This document shows positions 8,630 through 15,805 of a stretch of DNA of 64,000 nt, in pieces; position 1 is the first letter of the stretch, and each line of letters starts with the position of its first letter. The notes under the pieces were generated by a model, which was not told the origin of the DNA, searched no databases, and saw only the letters and a list, made by a program, of their open reading frames with translations. Position numbers and translations under genes: made by a program. Source of the DNA: Paenibacillus cymbidii (GTDB lineage Bacteria > Bacillota > Bacilli > Paenibacillales > NBRC-103111); the NCBI RefSeq assembly GCF_004764705.1, contig NZ_SHLX01000033.1, positions 33,753 through 97,752 of the forward strand, read 5' to 3'.

Positions 8630-8660
8630 ATTATAACTTCGATGAATCCATTTTATACAA
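8630..8660 (-). promoter_or_regulatory. Candidate promoter of ndoAI-ndoA
   Basis: Minus-strand perfect TATAAT (8630-8635) about 30 bases before the antitoxin start. The best upstream element is TTGTAT with a long 19-base spacer, so only the -10 box is convincing. Confidence 0.35.
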
Positions 8661-8730
8661 GATCAATATATGCGAGCTGTATAGCATGTATGTTATACCG
8701 GATGCAGCCGGAGCTTGCGTTACGACCGAC

Positions 8731-8759
8731 AAGACCGCAGAAGACCGCAGAAGACCGCT
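8731..8759. repeat. 10-bp tandem repeat (AAGACCGCAG, almost 3 copies)
   Basis: Three head-to-tail copies of AAGACCGCAG, the last ending CTA, in the 244-base gap between alr and ndoAI. Nothing else is evident in that gap apart from the candidate ndoAI promoter. Confidence 0.9.
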
Positions 8760-8844
8760 AGTCATAGGTATTCGATGGAAGCGGCGAAAATCCTCTCCAA
8801 TCGCCCATTATTTCACGCGGTAATTTTTCCCGTGATGCGGTCAT

Positions 8845-10023
8845 TCAATCGGCATGATGCTGCAGCAAATTGACCGTGTTGCACACCTCGCCGTCCTTCA
8901 CGTACACCCGCGGCACCCGATGCGAAATCATGCACGTAACTTCATAATTGATCGTGCCCAGTTTGTCGGCGATTTCCTCCGCCGTAATGACCGCTTCGTC
9001 CTGCCGGCCGAACAGCACAACCTCGTCGCCCGCCCGCGCATCCGGCACGCCGTCGATGCCGATCATGCATTGGTCCATGCAGATCGTACCGACAACCGGC
9101 ACCCGGCTGCCGCCGACCAGCGCTTCCGCCTTGCCGGTCAGCATGCGCGAGTACCCGTCCGCGTAGCCGATCGGCAGCGTGGCGATCCGTTCGCCCGCCC
9201 GCTTCGTGCGATAAATCGTGCCGTAGCTGATCCCCGCTCCCGGCGGCATCTCCTTGACGAGCACCATCCTCGTCTTGAGGCTCATGACCGGCTGCAGCGC
9301 CAGCTTCTCCCGCCTGACTTCCCTGGACGGATACAGGCCGTACATGCTGATCCCGAGCCGCACCATATTGCACGTCAGCTCCGGCTGATCGATCGCCGTG
9401 GCGCTGTTGCCGGCATGCAGAAGCTCGAACCGCACCCCGCCTCGGTCAAAATGGTTCACAATCCGCTCGAACTTCGCATATTGTTCGTTGGTATACGTTT
9501 TGTCGGCTTCGTCGGCGCTGGCGTAATGGGTGAACAGCCCTTCGACGACGACACCCGGCAGCTTCAGCGCCTGCTCGATGAAGGCGATTGCGTCTTCCTC
9601 GACGTGGATGCCGATGCGGCCCATGCCGGTATCGACTTTAATATGAATGCGCGCCGGGCGATCCGCCTTTGCCGCGGCTGCAAGCGCCAGCAGCACTTCG
9701 CTTGTGAACACGTTCAGCGTGATGCCGTACTCGAGCGCAAGCGCCACGCCTTCCACCGGCGTGTAGCCAAGCACCAGGATCGGCGCGTCGATGCCGGCTC
9801 TTCGCAGTTCGAGCGCTTCGTCGAGGAAGGCGACGGCCAGGTAACGAACGCCGTGGCGCAGCGCCTCCCGGGCGATGTTGATTGCGCCATGGCCGTAGGC
9901 GTCGGCCTTGACGACGGCCATCAGCGCGATGCCTTCCGGCAGCACGCGGCGAAACTCGCGCAAGTTGTGCCCCAGCGCGTCGAGCGATATTTCCACCCAG
10001 GTCGGACGGTAAAAAGAATCCAC
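8845..10023 (-). CDS. alr: Alanine racemase
   Basis: A PLP enzyme converting L- to D-alanine for peptidoglycan. The PLP lysine lies in AVVKADAYGHG (Lys39 from the chosen start), and the second catalytic residue is the Tyr of GISYGTIYR in the C-terminal barrel. The frame is open 55 codons further upstream, to 10188. The GTG at 10023 (protein begins with the VDSFYRPTWVEISL block) gives 392 residues, close to the 389 of B. subtilis Alr, and has AGAGGG in range, so I prefer it. It is flanked by the ydcC-like gene upstream and ndoAI downstream, as in Bacillus. Confidence 0.93.
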   Translation of the reverse strand: MDSFYRPTWVEISLDALGHNLREFRRVLPEGIALMAVVKADAYGHGAINIAREALRHGVRYLAVAFLDEALELRRAGIDAPILVLGYTPVEGVALALEYGITLNVFTSEVLLALAAAAKADRPARIHIKVDTGMGRIGIHVEEDAIAFIEQALKLPGVVVEGLFTHYASADEADKTYTNEQYAKFERIVNHFDRGGVRFELLHAGNSATAIDQPELTCNMVRLGISMYGLYPSREVRREKLALQPVMSLKTRMVLVKEMPPGAGISYGTIYRTKRAGERIATLPIGYADGYSRMLTGKAEALVGGSRVPVVGTICMDQCMIGIDGVPDARAGDEVVLFGRQDEAVITAEEIADKLGTINYEVTCMISHRVPRVYVKDGEVCNTVNLLQHHAD

Positions 10024-10224
10024 TTGCTCCACACCCTCTACGACAGTGAGAAAACCTCTATCATGATGAAGAGGGGCAACGGAAGAGCCCGTCATTGCGG
10101 CTCTCCCGCTCCCCTCTGCGTATGCTTGCCATTGCCGGTCGTACGTTACGCCCAAATCGCTATTCCTATGGTAAACGCTTCTCCCCATGGTGTCAATTGG
10201 GGGAATGCCGCATGCCGGCCGGGT

Positions 10225-11493
10225 TTATTTGCCAATCGCGCCTTGAACCGGAATCGATTGCGCGATGCGGATCATTTCCTCGAGCGGCAGGTCGGCCGAC
10301 GCAAGCCGGTATTCCATGCCGTCGTACGTCCACATGAGCGTCTGCAACTCTTCTCCGCTCAGGCTGCCGAGCGTATAGCCGAGATCGACCGTTTCGTCGC
10401 CGAACATATTCGTCACCGGCTTGTCGTCGGGACGCGATTCGACGAGCGTATAATTGTACGTTCCCGAATAGCGCAGCATGACCGCCGGGTTCGTGCCGAG
10501 CTTCATGTCGCTCATGTCCTGCTGCTTCACGCCTTTCGGCACGTACGTAGGCTCCACGATCGTGCCGAGCGTCTGCGCCGTTGCCGGTTTGGCCGCGCCG
10601 GTTCCGCTCGTTGCCGCGCCGCTGGCCGCAGTGCTGCCCGACTTGGCGTCGCTCGGCTTCGGACTCGCGCTGGCTGCCGCTGCCGGCGCGCTGCTGCTCG
10701 TTGCCGCGCCGCTGGCCGCGCTGCTGCCCGACTTGGCGTCGCTCGGCTTCGGGCTCGCGCTGGCCGCCGCCGCCGGCGCGCTGCTGCTCGTTGCCGCTCC
10801 GCTGGCCGCGTTGCTGCCCGACTTGGTGTCAGTGCCTGCCATGGCCGGAAGCGTCAGCGAGGAGCTTGTCATGTTGCGCTGCATGTCGAAGGAATCTTTT
10901 TCGAATTTCTTATCGAATTCGAAATGAGTGAAATCAACGACAACCATCACATTTTCATTCGAATCCGACACTTCGACATGCTGCGGCGCATACGTCTTTT
11001 TGTCCAGCCAAATTTTCTGTCTGGCAAGCGATGCGTTCTGGTAATTCGCCTGAACGTCGAATACGTAAGCCCCGCCGTCCGTCGTAAATTGCCGCTCGGC
11101 GTCGGTTACAATGCTTTGAATGAGCGATTGGTACAAATAGACTTGTCCCTGGTTGTCCGGCCAGTCGCTTTGGAAACGGAAGCTTTTGTTCAAATGAGGC
11201 GTCAGGACGAAAACGCCGTCGTCGTTGCGCAGCACGATTTGCGTGACATCCTTCTTCTCGTTGGTGAGCGAAATGCGGTAGTAGCTCGGCTTCTGGTACC
11301 ATACTTCCACGTCGTATTCCTGCGGCTGCTGCCCGGTTTGCAGCGTCATCTTGCCCGCCCCTTCGTAACTTTCCATCTTGCCCATGACACTATCAAGCTG
11401 TTTCACTACCGATCCGGCGTCTTTTTTGCCGCAGCCCGCCAGAACGGCAGCCGATAACAGCACGATGACCGCCACCCATGCGATCCGTCGCAT
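10225..11493 (-). CDS. LolA-like sporulation lipoprotein (YdcC-type)
   Basis: A lipoprotein of about 422 residues: short signal with lipobox LAGCG, then a LolA/LolB-like half-barrel (YDVEVWYQKPSYYRISL, QIVLRNDDGVFVLTPHLNKS, FTHFEFDKKF), a low-complexity insert, and a C-terminal DUF4367-like domain (YTLVESRP ... WTYDGMEYRLAS). The insert is two and a half near-identical 30-residue units rich in Ser/Ala/Pro with PKPSDAKSGS. B. subtilis YdcC, in the same position upstream of alr, is a sporulation-linked protein. I prefer the ATG at 11493, nine bases after GGAGAGG; upstream in-frame ATG and TTG codons overlap the ribosome site. Confidence 0.8.
   Translation of the reverse strand: MRRIAWVAVIVLLSAAVLAGCGKKDAGSVVKQLDSVMGKMESYEGAGKMTLQTGQQPQEYDVEVWYQKPSYYRISLTNEKKDVTQIVLRNDDGVFVLTPHLNKSFRFQSDWPDNQGQVYLYQSLIQSIVTDAERQFTTDGGAYVFDVQANYQNASLARQKIWLDKKTYAPQHVEVSDSNENVMVVVDFTHFEFDKKFEKDSFDMQRNMTSSSLTLPAMAGTDTKSGSNAASGAATSSSAPAAAASASPKPSDAKSGSSAASGAATSSSAPAAAASASPKPSDAKSGSTAASGAATSGTGAAKPATAQTLGTIVEPTYVPKGVKQQDMSDMKLGTNPAVMLRYSGTYNYTLVESRPDDKPVTNMFGDETVDLGYTLGSLSGEELQTLMWTYDGMEYRLASADLPLEEMIRIAQSIPVQGAIGK
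10609..10830. repeat. 90-bp in-frame tandem repeat inside the YdcC-like gene
   Basis: Two full copies and a partial third of a 90-base unit, almost identical at the DNA level (for example CGACTTGGCGTCGCTCGGCT in successive copies). They encode a Ser/Ala/Pro linker between two folded domains. Confidence 0.85.
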
Positions 11494-11629
11494 CTCCATC
11501 ATCCTCTCCGTCAATAAATTGAAACTGATACATGTCTATGTGGGAACTTGGCCGATTATGCAGACAAGGATGACGAGCATGACGAGCCGGGGGTTGTACC
11601 TCGGCCGCCTATTTTTTTCGCTCCGCCAG

Positions 11630-11660
11630 TTGACTTGGAGTCGACTCCAGCGAGTATGAT
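11630..11660 (+). promoter_or_regulatory. MerR-type promoter and operator
   Basis: TTGACT (11630-11635) and TATGAT (11655-11660) are separated by 19 bases, the over-long spacer typical of MerR-activated promoters. The spacer begins with the perfect palindrome TGGAGTCGACTCCA (11636-11649), the expected binding site of the MerR protein encoded immediately downstream. Confidence 0.85.
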
Positions 11661-11683
11661 CAAATCGAGAGGAGGTCTCCCGC

Positions 11684-12109
11684 ATGTACACCATCCGGCA
11701 AGTGGCCGAGTTGACCGGGTTTAGCCCCGATACGCTGCGGTATTACGAAAAGATCGGCTTGCTCGAATCGCCGGAGCGCCGTACGGGCGGCATACGCGCT
11801 TACAGCGAGGACAACGTAAAACGGCTCGTTTCGATTCATTGCTTGAAAAAAACCGGCCTGTCCCTCGACGAATTGAAAGCTTTCCTGCAGGACGGCCGAT
11901 GCCTGCACACTCCTCCCTCCTCCTGGAGCGCCGAGGAAACGGAAATAACGGCGAACCGGGAACGGCTGCTGGCGGACCATTTGGCCGGGATGGAACGACA
12001 GCGGCGGGAACTGGACGCCATTATTGAGGAAACGAAAACGAAACTTGCCTATTACCGGCACAAACTTCAAGAGCGAAACCAATGGGTGGAAAAGGAGATT
12101 GTACGATGA
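11684..12109 (+). CDS. MerR family transcriptional regulator
   Basis: A 141-residue regulator. The winged-helix DNA-binding domain is at the N-terminus (MYTIRQVAELTGFSPDTLRYYEKIGLL ... IRAYSEDNVKRL, read in two blocks), followed by a dimerisation coiled coil (about residues 90-130). There is no metal-binding CxxC pair, so it is probably of the small-molecule or stress type (AdhR/YfmP-like). The ribosome site GGAGG lies ten bases before the ATG. It overlaps the next gene by four bases (ATGA), so both form an operon that the regulator probably controls through the upstream 19-bp-spacer promoter. Confidence 0.9.
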   Translation: MYTIRQVAELTGFSPDTLRYYEKIGLLESPERRTGGIRAYSEDNVKRLVSIHCLKKTGLSLDELKAFLQDGRCLHTPPSSWSAEETEITANRERLLADHLAGMERQRRELDAIIEETKTKLAYYRHKLQERNQWVEKEIVR

Positions 12110-12705
12110 ACATTGCTTCGATCGGATCGGGACATATCGGCGGCACGCTCAGCAAATTATGGGCGGCAAGCGGGCATCGCGTCATGTTCGGCTCGCGCGA
12201 CCCGCATGGCGAACGCATGCGAAGCTTGCTTCGGGAGGCGGGCGCGAACGCCGCGGCCGGAACCGTTCGGGAGGCGGCAGCGTTCGGCGAAGTCCTGTTG
12301 CTGGCCGTCCCTCCCTCCGAATTGGAACGGATTTTTGCCGATGCCGGAGACCTGACAGGCAAAATCGTCATCAACTGCACCAACCGGTACGACGGCAAGT
12401 CGGCCGATGGCGAAGTCCGGCGGCTGGCCGGCGACGCCCGCGTCGTCCGCGCGTTTCATACGCTGCCGTGGGAAGTGATCGCCGAGCCGGAGTATGACGC
12501 CATCAACGCCAGTTTGTTCGTGAGCGGCGACGATGCGGAGGCCAAAGCGATCGTATCCGGGCTGGCGGCCGATATCGGCCTTGACCCGGTTGACGTAGGC
12601 GGTTCTGCGGAGATGGCGAAAGTCGAAGAAGCGATCATCGCCTTGTGGGGAGTTTTTTCGCCGCTATACGGGCGAAACTACGGCTTGCGGGTGCTGCGCA
12701 GGTAA
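12106..12705 (+). CDS. NADP-dependent oxidoreductase, F420-reductase-like (NAD-binding)
   Basis: A 199-residue protein of the NADPH-dependent F420 reductase / ProC-like Rossmann family. The dinucleotide site is at the extreme N-terminus (MNIASIGSGHIGGTL), followed by FGSRDP, which suggests NADP phosphate recognition. The C-terminal helices contain VDVGGSAEMAKVEEAI. In Bacillales, which usually lack F420, such proteins probably reduce or oxidise another carbonyl substrate. The ATG at 12106 follows AAGGAG with good spacing and overlaps the merR stop. A terminator follows 20 bases after the stop. Confidence 0.8.
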   Translation: MNIASIGSGHIGGTLSKLWAASGHRVMFGSRDPHGERMRSLLREAGANAAAGTVREAAAFGEVLLLAVPPSELERIFADAGDLTGKIVINCTNRYDGKSADGEVRRLAGDARVVRAFHTLPWEVIAEPEYDAINASLFVSGDDAEAKAIVSGLAADIGLDPVDVGGSAEMAKVEEAIIALWGVFSPLYGRNYGLRVLRR

Positions 12706-12724
12706 GGCGCGGCACGATGCAACA

Positions 12725-12755
12725 AAGGACGTCGCCGCCTGGCAACGTCCTTTTT
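12725..12755 (+). terminator. Terminator of the merR operon
   Basis: Stem AGGACGT ... ACGTCCT with a 13-base loop, followed by TTTTT. Confidence 0.8.
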
Positions 12756-12788
12756 GTCGTTTGCGGCTGCGTGCAGCGGCGGCCGATC

Positions 12789-12917
12789 TTATTTGATCCA
12801 GAACCAATATACCGTAAACAGCCCGCTCCAAAACAGCACCCCAAGCGCAACGCCGAACAGCACGCCTCTGCCTACGGCCCCGGGATCTTCCGGATTCGAA
12901 TCGTCATGTTGGAACAT
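12789..12917 (-). CDS. Small single-pass membrane protein, 42 residues
   Basis: A short minus-strand ORF with a very good ribosome site (GGAGGTG, six bases before ATG). The product begins MFQHDDSNPEDPGAVGRG, has one hydrophobic helix (VLFGVALGVLFWSGLF) and ends YWFWIK. An acidic N-terminus, one helix and a short basic tail suggest a small inner-membrane protein. I recognise no family. It is convergent with the merR operon and divergent from the PfkB kinase gene, in an otherwise gene-free 380 bases. Confidence 0.65.
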   Translation of the reverse strand: MFQHDDSNPEDPGAVGRGVLFGVALGVLFWSGLFTVYWFWIK

Positions 12918-13084
12918 GGCAGCACCTCCCGCTCGCTACCAGTTTCGGTTCTCTTCTTGCTATTTATACGCTTCTGCTTGTTTGCGGATACATCGTCATT
13001 CATTATAATAGAACTATCATCTGCAGGACCTTGGCCGGTCTTAAAGAGAGAGTTCAAAAAGCCGCATAAAGGAGTTTTCGCGCC

Positions 13085-14065
13085 ATGAACGCTTCCGTTG
13101 TTGTCATCGGAACGATTTTTATCGATTGCAAAGGGTTTGCCGGCGGACCCTATCACGCCTTGTCGCGCAATTTGGGCCGGATCGAGTTCGTCCACGGGGG
13201 CGTCGCGCGCAACGTAGCCGAGAATATGGCCAACCTCGACGTACCCGTAACTTTCCTGACGACTGCCGACCGGTCGGGCATCGGTCAAGAAGTGCTTGAC
13301 CGGCTGACCCGGAACGGGATCAACTGCGACCATATCGCCAAATATGACGGAGAAGGCATGGGCATGTGGCTCGCCATTCTCGACGAGAACGGCAACCTGG
13401 CCGGCTCCATTTCGCAAATGCCGGACCTTGCCCACTATGAAGAACTGATCCGGCTTGAGGGAGAACAAACGATAAGCCAAGCTTCCCATGTAGTGCTGGA
13501 GCTTGACTTGAACGAACAAGTATCGCGCCGCGTTGTCGAGCTGGCCGCCCTGTACAAGAAGCCGGTGTACGGCATCCCCGGCAACTTCGATGTCATCTCG
13601 CGCCATCCCGAGCTGCTGCGCGGCATGGCTTGCTTCATCTGCAACCACCATGAAGCCGAACGGCTGCTGAACGCCGATTTGTCGGCGATGCTGGCTTCCA
13701 TGCCGGCTGCCGAAGCCGCGGACGCCATCATTCCGCTGCTGCGTGCTTATTTGAACGAAAGCGGCGTCCAGTCGATCGTCGTCACTATGGGCGCGCATGG
13801 CTCCGTCTATTGCGACGACGCAGCCGGGACAGCCGGATACCAGCCGGTATTTCCGGTTCGGTTGGTCGACTCCACCGGCGCCGGCGACGCCTTCTTCTCG
13901 GGCGCCGTCACCGGCCTGGTGCGCGGCTTGCCGCTGGCCGAAGCGGTCGTATGCGGCACCCGCGTCGCTGCTTGGACGATCGAATCGGCGGAAAGCACGT
14001 GCCCCGATTTGCGCGATCGCATGCGCCGGGATCCGCTGTTCGAGCGGCTGTACATGCGCAAATAA
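13085..14065 (+). CDS. PfkB family carbohydrate kinase
   Basis: A ribokinase-fold sugar or nucleoside kinase of 326 residues. The N-terminal substrate motif is GGVARN (residues 38-43). The C-terminal PfkB signature DSTGAGDAFFSGAV carries the catalytic Asp and the anion hole. It phosphorylates a sugar-like substrate with ATP in the cytoplasm; the substrate cannot be told from the sequence. A close YeiC/pseudouridine-kinase-like arrangement is possible. The ribosome site AGGAG is nine bases before the ATG, and the gene stands apart from the next operon by 30 bases. Confidence 0.88.
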   Translation: MNASVVVIGTIFIDCKGFAGGPYHALSRNLGRIEFVHGGVARNVAENMANLDVPVTFLTTADRSGIGQEVLDRLTRNGINCDHIAKYDGEGMGMWLAILDENGNLAGSISQMPDLAHYEELIRLEGEQTISQASHVVLELDLNEQVSRRVVELAALYKKPVYGIPGNFDVISRHPELLRGMACFICNHHEAERLLNADLSAMLASMPAAEAADAIIPLLRAYLNESGVQSIVVTMGAHGSVYCDDAAGTAGYQPVFPVRLVDSTGAGDAFFSGAVTGLVRGLPLAEAVVCGTRVAAWTIESAESTCPDLRDRMRRDPLFERLYMRK

Positions 14066-14095
14066 CCGTCACGAAATCATTAGGGAGAACCAGCC

Positions 14096-15805
14096 ATGGC
14101 CAAACTGTTCGTCAGCCAGCGCGACGCTCCGCTCATTGAGCGTATTAACAAGGATATGCTCGATTGGTTCGATCCTCATCTCATCGTGGGCGGGATGAAC
14201 CTTTACCGCCAGGCAGGCGGGGTCACCATGCTCGCTGTGGATGATGACTGGATTGCCAGCGCGCAGGTGAAAGACGGATTGAAATCTTATGCAGCGTTCG
14301 TCCATATGAGCCGGTTGGCGAGCAGCACATGCTCCTGCCCAAGCGTTGACCACTGCGAGCATATCGCGGCTGTATTATATGCGGTGTTCAGACGTTTTGC
14401 GCTGAGCATGTCAACCTTCAACGCAGCTGCCGCCGTCGCCGAAGCGGACCGAAACGGCACCTCGAAGCCGGCGAAGCGCCGCCCGCCCGCAGCTGCGCCG
14501 GACGCGCAGCGCAAGCAGCAAACCGAACCGGCCAACGCCATGGCTCCCGCCGTTCGCACTGCACCGCAGCCAAAGTCCCCGCTGCAACGGCAGAGCGATG
14601 ATGCATTGCCATCACCGGCCGGGACAGTGGGCAGCTGGCACCGTTATTTTCAACGGACGACTGACAAACCGCTTGGATCTCCCAAATCTATGCTGTCATC
14701 GTGGGGGACCCGGACGAAAGCGCAGCTGCTGGATCCCGTTTCCAAGTGGGATCCGATTACCCGCAACCTGTATGCCATCCATGCGCATTTGCATTTGATA
14801 AGCTTGATCAATGAAGCGTATGTACGGTCGATGACGCGCTATCTATACGAATCCGAACACTCTACATACCGCCAATTGATCCGCGACTTGACCGCGGATT
14901 TGTTGAAGCTCGCTTTCGACATCGATCGGGGAGAGGTTTACTCGCGCCACGCCGGCTTGTTGCGGGAAACAATCGACTACATCGCCGTTCATGCCTTCCC
15001 GCAGGCCAGGACGGCTATTGATTGGCCGCACATTTATCGGATGCTGTGGTGGAACCTGTTCTCCGTCAAACCGCTTCTCGATGCCGAACGGCACCGGCTG
15101 GGCAACGCGATTGCCAAGGCCGAGCAGCATACGATCCAGCGCGAGGAACTGACCAAGGCGCTCGCCCATCTCGATGTTGTCGAAGACCGCGACGACCAGG
15201 CCATTGCCACGCTTGAGAAACTGACAAGCCAGGTCGAACCGGAATCGTTTTTTCCTTATTTGAGGGCATTTCGCGCATCCGCCATGTGGCCGCGCGCTTT
15301 GCACTGGCTCCGCTGGCTGCTGCCTGCGATGGCAAATACCGATCGGGAGAAGATGGCGTATTATTTGAGCATGTGGCGGGACGTCAGCACCGCCGTCCAG
15401 GCAACGGACGAATGGAACACCGTGTTGATTCGTTTGTTCCCAGCCAGCCAGGCCATGTATACCGCACACGCCATGGAACAAGGCCGTTACCGCGAATGGG
15501 TCGAATTGCATATCGCTCACAACATCCTGCCGCTGCATGCCGATGCGGGGGCGATGCGCAAGATTGCCGCCGATGAACCGGCTGCTCTGCTGCCCTATTA
15601 CCATCAAGCGATCGAACTGCTGATCGAAGCGAAGAACCGCGACGGATATCAAGCGGCGGTCCACCTGCTCACGAGGCTGCGTCCGCTCTATGACAACCTG
15701 CATGCCTCCTCGCGATGGAAGCAGTATATGACCCATCTGTCGCAGCATTATTCCCGCTTGCGGGCGTTTCAAGAGGAACTGCGGAAAGGAAATCTGCACG
15801 CATGA
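14096..15805 (+). CDS. SWIM zinc-finger protein, partner of SNF2 helicase
   Basis: A 569-residue protein with one SWIM zinc finger near residues 80-90 (CSCPSVDHCEHIAA, the C-x-C ... C-x-H pattern), a disordered Ala/Pro-rich stretch (about 120-180), and a long helical repeat-like C-terminal half. SWIM fingers bind DNA or protein, and in bacteria they are commonly fused to or encoded beside SNF2 ATPases. The stop overlaps the start of the SNF2 gene by four bases (ATGA), so translation is coupled and the two very probably form a complex. The ribosome site GGGAGAA precedes the ATG. Confidence 0.85.
   Translation: MAKLFVSQRDAPLIERINKDMLDWFDPHLIVGGMNLYRQAGGVTMLAVDDDWIASAQVKDGLKSYAAFVHMSRLASSTCSCPSVDHCEHIAAVLYAVFRRFALSMSTFNAAAAVAEADRNGTSKPAKRRPPAAAPDAQRKQQTEPANAMAPAVRTAPQPKSPLQRQSDDALPSPAGTVGSWHRYFQRTTDKPLGSPKSMLSSWGTRTKAQLLDPVSKWDPITRNLYAIHAHLHLISLINEAYVRSMTRYLYESEHSTYRQLIRDLTADLLKLAFDIDRGEVYSRHAGLLRETIDYIAVHAFPQARTAIDWPHIYRMLWWNLFSVKPLLDAERHRLGNAIAKAEQHTIQREELTKALAHLDVVEDRDDQAIATLEKLTSQVEPESFFPYLRAFRASAMWPRALHWLRWLLPAMANTDREKMAYYLSMWRDVSTAVQATDEWNTVLIRLFPASQAMYTAHAMEQGRYREWVELHIAHNILPLHADAGAMRKIAADEPAALLPYYHQAIELLIEAKNRDGYQAAVHLLTRLRPLYDNLHASSRWKQYMTHLSQHYSRLRAFQEELRKGNLHA

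Noticed and set aside
8731..8759. Tandem repeat considered as a CRISPR fragment
   Set aside because: Ten-base unit without spacers and no cas genes; no CRISPR array was seen anywhere in the window.
8854..11457. 867-codon plus-strand open frame opposite alr and the YdcC-like gene
   Set aside because: The opposite strand encodes well recognised proteins; this frame has arginine-rich, repeat-derived composition and no start signal.
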